Below, in pieces: positions 1 to 8,796 of a stretch of 64,000 nucleotides of DNA. The DNA is from a bacterium (GTDB taxonomy: Bacteria; Zhuqueibacterota; Zhuqueibacteria; Residuimicrobiales; Oceaniaggregativiventaceae), in assembly GCA_029565675.1 (NCBI GenBank), contig JAKQNP010000032.1:124001-188000 (forward strand), in the 5' to 3' direction. The first letter of the stretch is position 1. Each line of letters begins with the position of its first letter. Both the position numbers and the translations under genes were made by a program. Under the pieces are notes generated by a model. The model ran no database searches. It saw only the letters and a list, made by a program, of their open reading frames with translations, and was not told the DNA's origin.

Positions 1-398
1 TTGTTGCGATAATCGCGGGTGGTGGTGCCGATCGTTACGACATAGGTGCGATCCGGCAGCAAACCGTCGATCACCCGCAAACGCAGAGTTCTGCCGCGCC
101 AGGAGGTGTGGACTCCCTGTGCAGGAAAGGGCGTGATAAAAAGAGAGGCCACACAAGAGTTGTGATCCACCCGCTCACTGAAAGTAATCTCGACATCGGT
201 GGAGAGCGGGACGCGAGTCGACGATTGCTCAGGAACGGTGCGAACCACGGCAGGCGGCGTTTTGTCTACTGGCCCACCAGACGGGAAACCCTGATTGGCG
301 CAAGTCGACAAAACCACCAGTCCCACCATGAGTAAAATCGGGATCAGAAAGTGCGGTTTTTCACCCTCAGACCGCGAACCGGGTGTCGGACGATCCAT
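1..398 (-). CDS. Ig-like (Big_5-type) exported protein, lipoprotein-like, 3' part cut by window edge
   Basis: A minus-strand frame opens at an ATG at 398-396 and stays open to the left edge, giving 132 visible codons. After a charged N-terminus (1-16) there is a hydrophobic stretch (18-31) ending in LSTC at Cys33. This is a lipobox-like site, but Thr at -1 is not the usual Gly/Ala/Ser. It is followed by 'GGPVDKTPPAVVRTVPEQ' (41-58), the typical lead into an Ig-like domain (Big_5 type) of FCB-group exported proteins. Residues 62-125 look like that domain: alternating beta strands with 'SERVD' and 'PDRTYVVTIG'. Family knowledge suggests a surface or periplasmic protein, often adhesive or structural; the C-terminal part that would define its role lies outside. 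It is divergent from the LD-carboxypeptidase gene. Ligand and function are unknown. Confidence 0.75.
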   Translation of the reverse strand, partial: MDRPTPGSRSEGEKPHFLIPILLMVGLVVLSTCANQGFPSGGPVDKTPPAVVRTVPEQSSTRVPLSTDVEITFSERVDHNSCVASLFITPFPAQGVHTSWRGRTLRLRVIDGLLPDRTYVVTIGTTTRDYRN

Positions 399-433
399 TT
401 TATTGCCTCGAAAAGAGTTGGTTAAATCGCAAA

Positions 434-462
434 AATTTATTTAATTGTTGCCCCAATCGCAA
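434..462 (-). promoter_or_regulatory. candidate sigma-70-type promoter for the Ig-like lipoprotein gene
   Basis: On the minus strand, TTGCGA (462-457), a 17-bp spacer and TAAATT (439-434) stand 35 bp before the ATG at 398. The surrounding 399-623 stretch has no gene and separates two divergent genes. I could not settle on a matching promoter for the plus-strand gene. The call is by eye, and the A/T-rich context makes chance matches possible. Confidence 0.35.
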
Positions 463-623
463 GGACTTTCTGGATATTGGCTGCATGCGGATAAACCGCG
501 AGCAGCAAAGCACCCGATTAGATGAATTCTGTTCCCGCACCAAATCGGCTGTTCAGTGGCGTTTGCCGCTGACGAATCAGCCCTTGCGGGGGAAAAAACC
601 AGCACAAGCACAGGGAGGTAGAG

Positions 624-1661
624 GTGAATTCACAAACCTTTTCCCGGCGTGAATTTATCGGCGGCTTGGCGATCGCTGGTGCGACCGCACCGCTCATGGC
701 CAAAGCAGCAGCGCGAGAAGTGGTCAAACCAAAAGCTCTGCGGCAAGGAGACACCGTCGGTCTGGTCGCTCCGGCCAGTCCAGTCTTTGAGGCAAGAGAG
801 GTGGATGAAGGGATTCGAGCGTTGGAAAATCTGGGATTTCGGGTCAAAAAGGGCGACCACCTCCATTCCCGGCGCGGATATCTGGCCGGCAGCGATGAAG
901 AACGGGCGCAAGATCTGCACGGCTTTTTTCAAGACCCGGAGGTCAGGGCGATCGTCGCTTTGCGCGGCGGCTATGGGACATTGCGCCTGCTGCCCCTGCT
1001 TGATTACGAACTCATTCGGCGACATCCGAAAATTGTTCTCGGATACAGCGACCTGACCAGCCTGCATTTGGCCATCCATCGCCAGGCCGGCATCGTGACG
1101 TTTCACGGCGCTGTGGCGTTGTCGACTTTTAACGACTATTCCAAACGCTATCTCTATCGCACCCTGGGAAGTGCATCACCCTGCGGTCAGATTGAAAACC
1201 CGCCGGATATGGTGGTTCGGCTTCTCGGGCGAAGCAACCGACGCGTTCAGGGACCGTTGGTTGGCGGCAACCTAACTTTGGTTTGCGCATCGCTGGGAAC
1301 GCCGCATGAAATCGAAACAGCCGGTAAAATTTTGTTCCTCGAAGAAGTGGGAGAAGAGCCCTACAGCATCGATCGCATGCTCAGCCAGCTGCGCCAGGCC
1401 GGCAAGCTCGAGCAGGCGGCCGGAATTCTGGTCGACCGCTGTGCGCGCTGCAAACCTGCAGATTACAAGCCCGCATTCTACAACAGCCTGAGTGTCGAAG
1501 AGGTGCTCGAAGACTTGCTGGGCGATCTCGATTGTCCGGTGCTGATCGATCTATCGATAGGCCATGTGGCTGATAAGCCGGTTTTACCGCTCGGAATTCG
1601 CGCCGAAATCGATCCGCAGTCGCGCACCTTTTCGCTCGTCGAAGGCGCTGTTTTGGAATAA
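624..1661 (+). CDS. Tat-exported LD-carboxypeptidase, peptidase family S66 (LdcA/MccF type)
   Basis: Serine peptidase that removes the terminal D-Ala from muropeptide tetrapeptides in the LdcA branch of S66; MccF relatives instead detoxify microcin C. The S66 signatures are 'RGGYGT' (114-119), the nucleophile Ser142 in 'GYSDLT', Glu240 in 'LFLEEVGEEPY' and His314 in 'IGHVADKPVLPLG', giving the expected Ser-Glu-His triad. The 345 aa length is normal for the family plus a leader. Residues 6-30 read as a twin-arginine signal ('SRREFIGG', then Ala-rich), so export to the periplasm is predicted, whereas the E. coli enzyme is cytoplasmic. The start is GTG at 624 with GGGAGGT just upstream (613-619). 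A role in peptidoglycan turnover is inferred from the family. Confidence 0.9.
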   Translation: MNSQTFSRREFIGGLAIAGATAPLMAKAAAREVVKPKALRQGDTVGLVAPASPVFEAREVDEGIRALENLGFRVKKGDHLHSRRGYLAGSDEERAQDLHGFFQDPEVRAIVALRGGYGTLRLLPLLDYELIRRHPKIVLGYSDLTSLHLAIHRQAGIVTFHGAVALSTFNDYSKRYLYRTLGSASPCGQIENPPDMVVRLLGRSNRRVQGPLVGGNLTLVCASLGTPHEIETAGKILFLEEVGEEPYSIDRMLSQLRQAGKLEQAAGILVDRCARCKPADYKPAFYNSLSVEEVLEDLLGDLDCPVLIDLSIGHVADKPVLPLGIRAEIDPQSRTFSLVEGAVLE

Positions 1662-1801
1662 ATTTACGCAAACAGACGGTTTTTCTCGTACAGTAGACAG
1701 GAGGTTTGGTGTCCGGTTGAATTGTCATCAGACTCGAGAATCTAAATTAAGAAAAATCTTGCCATTATCGATTTGCTGCGCGATAAAACTGACGAGAAAA
1801 T

Positions 1802-2779
1802 ATGTTCAATTTGGCTTCCTTATCCTTTTTCACGATGGTCTATTTCTGGATCGCTTTCACCCTGCCGACGGCCTTGCTGGCCGACACATTGCGCCTCAGC
1901 TGGCAAGCGGTGACCCAGGACACCTCCGGGCAGGCTGAAAGCGCACCGATCTATTACGCGATCTATGGCGACACCCTGCCGACGTTCATCCCGGATGAAG
2001 AAACCCTGATTGCCGCCACCACCGCCACGAATTTCGAGATGCAGGCGCAGAGCAATAAAAATTATTACTTTACCATCCAGGTTTTTGACAGTTGGGGAAA
2101 CGGGTCAAGTTTTTCACCGCTGGTCGGAACCGCGCCATGGGTAATCGGCGAGCTGTGCCTGATCCTCGAAGGCGCATACGACGCCGCCGGCGACACCATG
2201 CGCACCGTGCTGCAGAAGCGCGGTTTGATCCCCCTGCGATCGCCGTACACGGCGGCGCCGCGAGAAACCCCGGCGCTGCCAGATGACGTGGTCGACTGGA
2301 TTGAGGTGCAACTCCGGGATGGCGAAAATCCGTCGCTGGTGCGGATGCGGCAGTCCTTTCTGCTGCGCAAGGACGGCCGGGTCATCGAACTGGATGGCAC
2401 CCTCAAGCTCGGTCTGGTCGGCGTGGACGCAGGAAACCACTATGTCGCCGCATCGCATCGCAACCATCTGGCGGTCATGTCCGCGCAACCGCTGGCCTTG
2501 AATTCTTCGACCATCGAATTTTACGATTTCAGCGATTCGGCGGAGCGCTTTTACCAAAACGGCGGCTTGCTGCTCGAATCCGGTGTCTATGGCCTGATCA
2601 GCAGCGACGCCAACCACAACGGTCAGGTGCAAAACGACGACAAGAACGACTATTGGCGGTTGCAGGTCGGTTTGAGCGGTTATCGGGAAGCGGATTTTAA
2701 CCTCAACGCCGAAGTGCAGAACGATGACAAGAACGATTTTTGGCGCCGGCACGTCGGCAAAGGGAGCCAGGTTCCCTGA
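1802..2779 (+). CDS. exported FN3-like protein with C-terminal dockerin-like repeats
   Basis: 325 aa. A hydrophobic leader (about 1-26, ending 'ALLAD') predicts secretion. Residues 28-105 resemble a fibronectin type III fold ('YYFTIQVFDSWGNGSSFS'). Residues 118-240 match a domain often seen in FCB exported proteins, with 'LEGAYDAAGDTM', 'VVDWIEVQLRD' and 'HRNHLAVMSAQPLAL'. The end (267-325) holds two near-identical segments, each with a dockerin/EF-hand-like calcium loop starting at Asp269 and Asp298 (D-x-N-x-N-x-...-DD) and followed by 'KNDYW' or 'KNDFW'. No enzyme motif is visible. It lies 65 bp before a T9SS-sorted protein, so the two may be co-expressed cell-surface components. The start ATG has only a weak ribosome site (GACGAGAA). 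Function unknown. Confidence 0.75.
   Translation: MFNLASLSFFTMVYFWIAFTLPTALLADTLRLSWQAVTQDTSGQAESAPIYYAIYGDTLPTFIPDEETLIAATTATNFEMQAQSNKNYYFTIQVFDSWGNGSSFSPLVGTAPWVIGELCLILEGAYDAAGDTMRTVLQKRGLIPLRSPYTAAPRETPALPDDVVDWIEVQLRDGENPSLVRMRQSFLLRKDGRVIELDGTLKLGLVGVDAGNHYVAASHRNHLAVMSAQPLALNSSTIEFYDFSDSAERFYQNGGLLLESGVYGLISSDANHNGQVQNDDKNDYWRLQVGLSGYREADFNLNAEVQNDDKNDFWRRHVGKGSQVP
2627..2745 (+). repeat. pair of imperfect 32-bp direct repeats coding the dockerin-like loops
   Basis: Copies at 2627-2658 and 2714-2745 are 87 bp (29 codons) apart and in frame. Both encode V-Q-N-D-D-K-N-D-[YF]-W-R, with mostly synonymous differences. This points to an old internal duplication kept by protein-level selection rather than a mobile repeat. 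Confidence 0.85.
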
Positions 2780-2844
2780 ACAGGTGGGTGCCTCTGTTTA
2801 TAACAGATGCAACACACGCAAAGCGAAAAACAAGAGGATTTTGT

Positions 2845-3987
2845 ATGCGTTCGATCCACCGTTTTATGGCAGTTTTGCTGATAGCCCTGGCGGGCTGCAC
2901 CTGGGCGACCGGCATCACTTTCACCTTTGGCAATATACGCGTCACCGGCTCGGCGCCGAAGGTGATCGAATTCGATGTGCTGGCGCAGGCCAGTGAAAAC
3001 GGCACGTTTCTCGGCGACACCCAGGTCTATATCAATTACAACACCCTGGGATTTGGCGAATACATCGCCGCCAACAGCAAAGTGACGGTAATTAAAGGAG
3101 TGTTGCTGCAAGGAGAAGTGCCAATTGTAGGTCCAAAATATGAATTAATAAATACTCTTGATAATACAATCGACCGATTTTCTGTCGCTGCAAATTACCG
3201 TTTTGACGGATCATTAGAAGGTGCCAATCCCCTGACCACAGCTCCCCAGAGCCTTTTCAGTGTCGCCATCGAGATTCTCGATCCGCTGCAAACCGCCGGG
3301 CTCAGCTTTGCAGAGGATTTGATGGTGGGACAGCAATACCAATATGACAACACCGCCAAGTACGACCCGGTGAACGCCGATGATCAAGACGACAGTTCGC
3401 TGCCGGTGCAGCTGAACTCTTTCAGCGCCACCCGCCAGGCGCACGGCATCGAACTGGTTTGGACCACCGAAAGCGAAATCGACAATCTGGGCTTTAACCT
3501 TTTCCGCAGCGACAGCGGTCCGTGGATACAGATCAACGGCGCCCTGATCCCGGGCGCTGGCCGTTCGTCCGAACCGATCGACTATATCTTTTTCGACAAT
3601 CGGGTGGAAAACGATCGCATCTATTGCTACCAGTTGGAAGATCTCAGCGCCACCGGGCTGCGCCAGGTGCACGGGCCTGTGGCGGTCGATGCCGGAGCAT
3701 TTATTCCCGCAGATTACCTCCTCGAACAGAACTACCCCAATCCCTTCAATCCGCAGACCACGCTTTCCTATGGCCTGCCGGAGCAGAGCCGGGTGATCCT
3801 CGACATCTTCAACCTGCGCGGCGAACGGGTCGCGCGTCTGATCGATGTAGAGCAAACAGCCGGCATGCACACTGTGCTGTGGAAAGCAGAGAACGATTTG
3901 GGTACACCGGTCTCGTCGGGCGTCTATTTTTACAGCCTGAGGGCGAACAAATACCACGCCGTCGGCAAGATGGTTCTGACCCGCTGA
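2845..3987 (+). CDS. exported protein with cohesin-like N-terminal domain and C-terminal T9SS (Por) sorting domain
   Basis: The ATG at 2845 is chosen over an upstream ATG at 2740 because it has AGAGGA 7 bp upstream and begins directly with a signal peptide ('FMAVLLIALAGC'). Cys18 sits in a good lipobox (LAGC), although a signal peptidase I site just after is also possible. Residues about 24-180 form a beta-rich domain reminiscent of cohesin-type modules. Residues 195-280 include 'GIELVWTTESEIDNLGF', a segment common before the sorting domain. Residues 287-380 are a type A T9SS C-terminal domain: 'NYPNPFNPQTTLSYGLPE', then an FlgD-like Ig fold with 'GVYFYSL' and a short basic end. Translocation across the outer membrane by a type IX system is expected from the family; no such machinery lies in this window. 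Confidence 0.85.
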   Translation: MRSIHRFMAVLLIALAGCTWATGITFTFGNIRVTGSAPKVIEFDVLAQASENGTFLGDTQVYINYNTLGFGEYIAANSKVTVIKGVLLQGEVPIVGPKYELINTLDNTIDRFSVAANYRFDGSLEGANPLTTAPQSLFSVAIEILDPLQTAGLSFAEDLMVGQQYQYDNTAKYDPVNADDQDDSSLPVQLNSFSATRQAHGIELVWTTESEIDNLGFNLFRSDSGPWIQINGALIPGAGRSSEPIDYIFFDNRVENDRIYCYQLEDLSATGLRQVHGPVAVDAGAFIPADYLLEQNYPNPFNPQTTLSYGLPEQSRVILDIFNLRGERVARLIDVEQTAGMHTVLWKAENDLGTPVSSGVYFYSLRANKYHAVGKMVLTR

Positions 3988-4136
3988 TTCCATTCCGCCG
4001 GGTGCGCAATTATCTGTGCCATCTTTGCTTGCATTTGCGCGCAAAAATCGATATTTTGCAGCAGATCGACAGCAGCCGATCGAGTTCTATCATTTGGCAA
4101 CCCCCCACACCCCCAAATTCCGAAAGGCCTTTGCCT

Positions 4137-4526
4137 ATGGAAAATCGCAAAGTGGAAAGCGTGAACGATCTCGTGGTCTGGCAAAAGAGCCATGAGCTGG
4201 TTCAACAGGTTTATTCTCTGACCGCCAAATTTCCCAAAAGAGAGCTCGCCTCTCTGGCGGAGAGTTTGCGACAAGCGGTCCTGCCGCTGCCCATCCAGAT
4301 TGCACAAGGTTTCAACAAGCACGGCAAGAGGAACAAAATCCATTTCTATCAACAAGCGCTCAATTGCATCGAAGAGGTACGGTATCGGGTGCTTCTCGCC
4401 CAGGATCTCGGTTTCATGAAAAAACAAGCCGATCTGGCAGAGACGGTCAATTCGATCGAGCGAATGCTCAAGCGCCTCATCCGCTCTGTCGCATCATCAT
4501 CACCATCTCAGGACAGAGGAGAATGA
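4137..4526 (+). CDS. four-helix bundle protein (23S rRNA intervening-sequence family)
   Basis: 129 aa, starting at the ATG at 4137 with CGAAAGG upstream. A longer in-frame opening from 3522 is rejected because it overlaps the preceding gene. The family pattern is clear: 'NDLVVWQKSHELVQQVYSLT' near the N-terminus, 'LRQAVLPLPIQIAQG' in the middle and 'FYQQALNCIEEVRYRVLLA' in the third helix. Such proteins were first seen in rRNA intervening sequences but are now common as free-standing genes in FCB and other genomes, often near glycan or exported-protein genes. The molecular function is not established, and nothing here adds to it. The gene ends 3 bp before the M24 peptidase start, so the two are probably co-translated. 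Confidence 0.85.
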   Translation: MENRKVESVNDLVVWQKSHELVQQVYSLTAKFPKRELASLAESLRQAVLPLPIQIAQGFNKHGKRNKIHFYQQALNCIEEVRYRVLLAQDLGFMKKQADLAETVNSIERMLKRLIRSVASSSPSQDRGE

Positions 4527-4529
4527 TCC

Positions 4530-5714
4530 ATGGATCTGGTCGAAATTCAATCCGCTCTGCAACAGGCTGGTGTTGACGGCTGGCTGTTTTACGATTTCCG
4601 CAGCCGCGATGCGATCGGCCAGCGCATCTTGGGCATGGACCCAACGCGCCACCTGACCCGGCGTTGGTATTACTTTATTCCGGCACGGGGCACAGCACAA
4701 AAGATCGTGCATCGCATCGAACCCTGGAGCTGTGATCAGCTGCCTGGCGACAAACAGATCTACCTCGCCTGGCAGGAACAACACGCCATGCTGCGCCAGG
4801 CGCTCGGCAACAGCAAAAAAATCGCCATGCAGTATTCGCCGAACAATGCCATTCCCTATGTCTCGATGGTCGACGGTGGCACGTTGGAGCTGATTCGCAG
4901 TTGGGGCATCGAGGTGGTTTCAAGCGCCGACCTGGTTGGTCAATTCGAGGCGCATCTCAGCGAGGCGGACTGGCAGACCCATCGGCAGGCCGGCAAAATC
5001 GTCCAAATGATCAAAGATGAGGCTTTCGCACGGGTGGGTGAACAGATCAAAGCCGGGAAAAAGCCGACCGAGATTGAGATTCAGCGCTTTATGCAGGCGC
5101 GGATGCGCGAAGAGGGATTGGAATGGGACAGCGGTCCGATTGTGGCGATCAACGAACATGCCGCCGATCCCCATTACGAACCGACCGCTGAATCATCGCT
5201 GGAGATGCAAGAAGGAGACCTGTTGTTGATCGATGTCTGGGCAAAACTGAAGCAGCCGCGCAGCATCTATTACGACATCACCTGGATGGGTTATATCGGC
5301 AAAACCATACCGGATAAATTGGAAACGATTTTTCAGGTCATCCGCACGGCCAGGGACGCTGCGGTCGACCTGGTGCGCAAGCGCTTTAGCGTTAACGAGC
5401 CGGTCTTCGGCTGGCAGGTTGATGAGATTTGCCGGCAAATCATTGTCGAGGCCGGTTATGGGGATGCTTTCACCCATCGCACCGGACACAACATCGGCGA
5501 GCAGGTGCATGGCAACGGAGTCAATATCGACAATCTCGAGACCAAAGATGAGCGCCGCATCCTGCCGGGCGTCTGTTTTTCAGTCGAGCCCGGCATCTAT
5601 TTGCCTGAGCAAAAAATCGGTTTCCGCACCGAAATCGATGTGTTCGTGACCGATGCGGGCGAAATCAACATCACCGGCGAAATCCAGCAAAGCCTCCGGC
5701 CGCTGTTGGCCTGA
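4530..5714 (+). CDS. M24-family metallopeptidase (Xaa-Pro aminopeptidase/prolidase-like)
   Basis: 394 aa, in the pita-bread fold family that removes N-terminal residues before proline using two metal ions. The five metal ligands are in place: Asp235 ('LLIDVW'), Asp249 ('YYDITW'), His320 ('HRTGHNIG'), Glu353 ('SVEPGIYL') and Glu368 ('RTEIDVFV'). The N-terminal half (1-145) is a creatinase-like domain. There is no signal peptide, so it acts in the cytoplasm. The substrate cannot be decided: members include aminopeptidase P, dipeptidases and relatives without proline specificity. The gene follows the four-helix bundle gene by 3 bp. GGAGA lies upstream of the start. Transcription probably ends at the palindrome just downstream. 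Confidence 0.9.
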   Translation: MDLVEIQSALQQAGVDGWLFYDFRSRDAIGQRILGMDPTRHLTRRWYYFIPARGTAQKIVHRIEPWSCDQLPGDKQIYLAWQEQHAMLRQALGNSKKIAMQYSPNNAIPYVSMVDGGTLELIRSWGIEVVSSADLVGQFEAHLSEADWQTHRQAGKIVQMIKDEAFARVGEQIKAGKKPTEIEIQRFMQARMREEGLEWDSGPIVAINEHAADPHYEPTAESSLEMQEGDLLLIDVWAKLKQPRSIYYDITWMGYIGKTIPDKLETIFQVIRTARDAAVDLVRKRFSVNEPVFGWQVDEICRQIIVEAGYGDAFTHRTGHNIGEQVHGNGVNIDNLETKDERRILPGVCFSVEPGIYLPEQKIGFRTEIDVFVTDAGEINITGEIQQSLRPLLA

Positions 5715-5716
5715 AA

Positions 5717-5750
5717 AAAAGGCCTGTCCGGCTAGCCGGACAGGCCTTTT
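5717..5750. terminator. perfect 34-bp palindrome, bidirectional rho-independent terminator
   Basis: The sequence is exactly self-complementary around 5733/5734: a GGCCTGTCCGG arm, a CTAG turn, and A-tract and T-tract flanks. It lies between the convergent M24 peptidase (+) and the SLBB export gene (-). T runs follow on both strands (TTTT then TTTTT on plus, seven T on minus), so it can stop both transcripts. Confidence 0.9.
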
Positions 5751-5767
5751 CGCTTTTTGCACACTCC

Positions 5768-7501
5768 CTAGTTGGAACTGCTGTCGTCTGTCGCGGTAAA
5801 GACGATGAGGAGCACGGTAGCGACCTGGGAAGCCACCGCGATCACCTCCTTGGTGATATCCCACCACTCGCGCTTTGGCCCCTTTTCCGGCACAAAAATC
5901 CGATCGCCATCCTGCATCAGCATGCGGTTATCGGGTTTGAGCCATTCTCCGCCGATGTCCCGAATAACCCGCATTTGCTTTTTATTGGCCCGATAATTGT
6001 AGCCGCCCGCCAGATTGATGTAATCCTGCACAGAGAAATCGCGGTTATAGCGATAATAGCCAGGATTGATGACCTGGCCAAAGACCGCAATCGATTTTTC
6101 CGCCACCGGCAAAACGATCACATCGCCGTCCTGCAGCAGCAAATCTAGGCGCTTATCTCCTCCCTGCAGCAACGCATGTAAATCCAGTGGGATCAATCCC
6201 TGGCCCTGGCGCATGTGAAATTTGTAGTATTCGCGGTCGATTTCGGTAAAACCCTGGGGTTGCATCCTCTCCAGGCGGGTGAGTTCAGGATCGTTCCCCT
6301 GCCCCAGCGATGGGCGGCGAAGATAGGCGCAGTTCAGGCAAGCATTGGCGGTTGGGCCGCCGGCATTTTCCAGAATTTGCGACAACCAGCGCCGATCGAC
6401 ATCGATGGCGTAAATGCCAGGTCTGGCGATTTCGCCCTCTACCGTCACGTGATAGCGAAGATGATAATTGGCCTGCGGACGCACCCAGATCCGATCATCG
6501 CTGGTCAAGGGCATGGCGAGCGTCTTGGCGTACGTTGCGCTGTTCGGATCGCCAAGAGGCAAAACCATCTGTTCCACCTGGCTTGTGCGGCCGACAAATC
6601 GAGCCAAAATCAGGTGGCTGGTATCCGCATCTGCGGCCAATCCGTGTCCGAGAGCGAGCAGATCGCCGACCGTATCGCCGCTCAGGTACTCGAAAACTCC
6701 TGGTGCCCGTACGGCGCCGTCGACAGCAACTTTGCCAGCTTGAAGATTCTGGTAGGGAACCACGATCCGATCGCCATCGAGTAAAATCGGGTTGCTTTGC
6801 AAATCGCCGGTGCGGTCAAATTTATCCAGATCAGCATAGAGGACCTGGCCATTGTGTCTGTTGATGGCAATTTTTCGCCGAGAGGCGAACAAGCGCCCGG
6901 GCTTGTTGGCCGACTGCGCGGCGATAATCTCCTGCGGTTGTTGCGAGACGTTGAGCTGGCGGCGATCCGGCGGCGTTGTTGCAGAAACGGTACCGGTTTC
7001 GGGATTGTTGAGCAACCCGCCAGCGGCCAACAGAGCATCGGTCAAGCGGCTGACTGCATCCACGACCACCAGTTGTGGATTGGCAACCGCACCGCTGACG
7101 CTGACGCGGAATTTCCGCAATTCGCTCAGCGATAGGTCGATCCGATCGATGCGATAGACTTCACGCAACCGTTCGATGACCCGTTCACGGCCGGCTTGCA
7201 GAGTAAGATTGGCAAGCAAAATGCGCCCAACCGATGGGATAACAATATCGCCTTCAGGCCCGATGAGGGCGGAGATGTTCTGATCCGTGCGCCCGACGAT
7301 CAGGATCTGCAACCGATCTCCCGGACCTAGAACATATTCAGCCGGATCGATCGGGCGTTCCAGGATGGGACCCTGTACTGCGGGTGGTGTTTCAGCTACA
7401 GGCAATGTGCCCTGGAGCTCTTTCAGTTGTGACAGAGTAGAGGGCATCTGGGCAAAAGCTGGCGCCCACATGATCAGGAGCGATAAACAGAACTTGCGCA
7501 T
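5768..7501 (-). CDS. outer-membrane polysaccharide export protein with four SLBB domains (Wza/OPX family)
   Basis: 577 aa. The leader (1-18, ending 'APAFAQ') predicts export; no lipobox Cys is seen. A Poly_export domain ('YVLGPGDRLQILIVG', 56-70; 'GPEGDIVIPSVGRI', 81-94) is followed by four SLBB motifs at about 132-163, 257-287, 350-382 and 469-500, each with the pattern 'V-x-G-x-V-x-x-P-G'. The C-terminus (552-570) has a hydrophobic helix that could span the outer membrane as in Wza, then a Ser-rich tail. The family forms the channel through which capsule or exopolysaccharide leaves the cell. It is the third gene of a minus-strand set with WecB and RfbB, supporting a glycan role. No Wzc-type kinase or Wzx/Wzy is present in the window. 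Confidence 0.9.
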   Translation of the reverse strand: MRKFCLSLLIMWAPAFAQMPSTLSQLKELQGTLPVAETPPAVQGPILERPIDPAEYVLGPGDRLQILIVGRTDQNISALIGPEGDIVIPSVGRILLANLTLQAGRERVIERLREVYRIDRIDLSLSELRKFRVSVSGAVANPQLVVVDAVSRLTDALLAAGGLLNNPETGTVSATTPPDRRQLNVSQQPQEIIAAQSANKPGRLFASRRKIAINRHNGQVLYADLDKFDRTGDLQSNPILLDGDRIVVPYQNLQAGKVAVDGAVRAPGVFEYLSGDTVGDLLALGHGLAADADTSHLILARFVGRTSQVEQMVLPLGDPNSATYAKTLAMPLTSDDRIWVRPQANYHLRYHVTVEGEIARPGIYAIDVDRRWLSQILENAGGPTANACLNCAYLRRPSLGQGNDPELTRLERMQPQGFTEIDREYYKFHMRQGQGLIPLDLHALLQGGDKRLDLLLQDGDVIVLPVAEKSIAVFGQVINPGYYRYNRDFSVQDYINLAGGYNYRANKKQMRVIRDIGGEWLKPDNRMLMQDGDRIFVPEKGPKREWWDITKEVIAVASQVATVLLIVFTATDDSSSN

Positions 7502-7600
7502 GTGTTCATTCCATCACTTGGTTGTCAAAACAGCGGTTGGATTCACCCTGCCGGAAAACAGTTGGCCCGCCCGGTTTTGTTGTCATTACAGCCTTTGGGT

Positions 7601-8695
7601 TCAGTTCAAAGCAGCAAAGATCTCGACAATTCGCTGGCTGGCTTGACCATCCCACAGGGGTGGAATTTGGAATTGAGCAGTGCCGCCATTGAGAAAGGGT
7701 TGTGAAGCGGCAACAATGGCTGCTGTATTGGATCCGACCAGGCGGTTGGTGCCCATTTCGATGGTAATCGGCCGTTCGGTGTTTTCGCGCAGAGTCAGAC
7801 ATGGCACACCAAAGAAAGTCGTTTCTTCCTGCACACCGCCGGAATCGGTCAACATGAGCCGGGCATTTTTCATCAATCTGACAAAAGGCAGATAACCCAG
7901 AGGCGGAAGCAATCGCAGGTTGTTCATTTTTTGCAGCCTTGCAAGCAGACCGAATTGACCAGCCATCTTTTCGGTTCGCGGATGAATCGGAAAAACCAGT
8001 TCGATTTGTTGCTGCAATAGATCCAGAGCCTCAACGATCGCCGCAAAGACTTGCGGGTCATCGACATTGGATGGACGATGCAGAGTCAACAGAGCAAACG
8101 ATGCGGGACGCAATCCCATGGATTCGAGAATCGGGTCTTGCTCGATGAAAGGAAGCTGTTCGACCAATGAATCGATCATCACATTGCCGACCAGATGCAC
8201 ACCAGCGCCGTGCCGGCCTTCCGCACACAGATGATCGAGACCACTTTTTTCCGTGACAAACAGCAGATCGGCGATCGAGTCGGTCAAGATCCGATTGATC
8301 TCTTCAGGCATTTGGCGATCGCCGCTTCGCAATCCGGCTTCGACATGGGCAATGGGAATGTGCAGTTTCACCGCCGCCAAGGCAGCCGCCAGAGTCGAAT
8401 TCACATCTCCGACTACCACGACCCAGTCCGGGCGAAATTCAAGCAAAACTTTTTCCATGTCGACCATCACCTGGGCGGTCTGCACGGCATGGGAACCCGA
8501 CCCGACACCTAGATAACGATCGGGTTCAGGCATGCCGAGATCGCGAAAAAATGAGCGCGACAGCCGGTCATCGTAATGCTGGCCGGTATGAATCAAAAGC
8601 GGGGCAAACTCATTCGAGTGTTGCATTCGCCGATGGATCGGCGCCATTTTCATAAAGTTTGGTCGAGCACCCACAACATTGACAATCTTGAGCAT
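7601..8695 (-). CDS. wecB: UDP-N-acetylglucosamine 2-epimerase, non-hydrolysing
   Basis: Interconverts UDP-GlcNAc and UDP-ManNAc in the cytoplasm, supplying ManNAc-type sugars for surface glycans. The 364 aa length and whole-length pattern fit: 'GARPNFMKMAPI' (9-20), Asp97 in 'GDVNSTLAA', Glu119 in 'HVEAGLRSGDRQMPEE', Glu131, His206 in 'LTLHRPSNVD', and the nucleotide-binding 'GGVQEETTFFGVPCLT'. No hydrolysing-type N-terminal extension is seen. It lies between rfbB (upstream) and the SLBB export gene (downstream, about 100 bp), all on the minus strand, forming a glycan operon. The ribosome site is weak (GGATAG). Assignment is firm; which polysaccharide receives the sugar is unknown. Confidence 0.93.
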   Translation of the reverse strand: MLKIVNVVGARPNFMKMAPIHRRMQHSNEFAPLLIHTGQHYDDRLSRSFFRDLGMPEPDRYLGVGSGSHAVQTAQVMVDMEKVLLEFRPDWVVVVGDVNSTLAAALAAVKLHIPIAHVEAGLRSGDRQMPEEINRILTDSIADLLFVTEKSGLDHLCAEGRHGAGVHLVGNVMIDSLVEQLPFIEQDPILESMGLRPASFALLTLHRPSNVDDPQVFAAIVEALDLLQQQIELVFPIHPRTEKMAGQFGLLARLQKMNNLRLLPPLGYLPFVRLMKNARLMLTDSGGVQEETTFFGVPCLTLRENTERPITIEMGTNRLVGSNTAAIVAASQPFLNGGTAQFQIPPLWDGQASQRIVEIFAALN

Positions 8696-8796
8696 TTCAG
8701 ACTATCCTTGGCTGCTTGAGGTTTTCAGGTCGCAGAGTGGTATCGGCGCACATAAAACATGGCAGTCGCCTTTGACTTCGTCCTCCTCTGGCAATG

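Noticed and set aside
3214-4044. 276-codon minus-strand frame
   Set aside because: It is antisense to the T9SS-sorted protein gene, which has a signal peptide and sorting domain; the frame is a by-product of codon bias.
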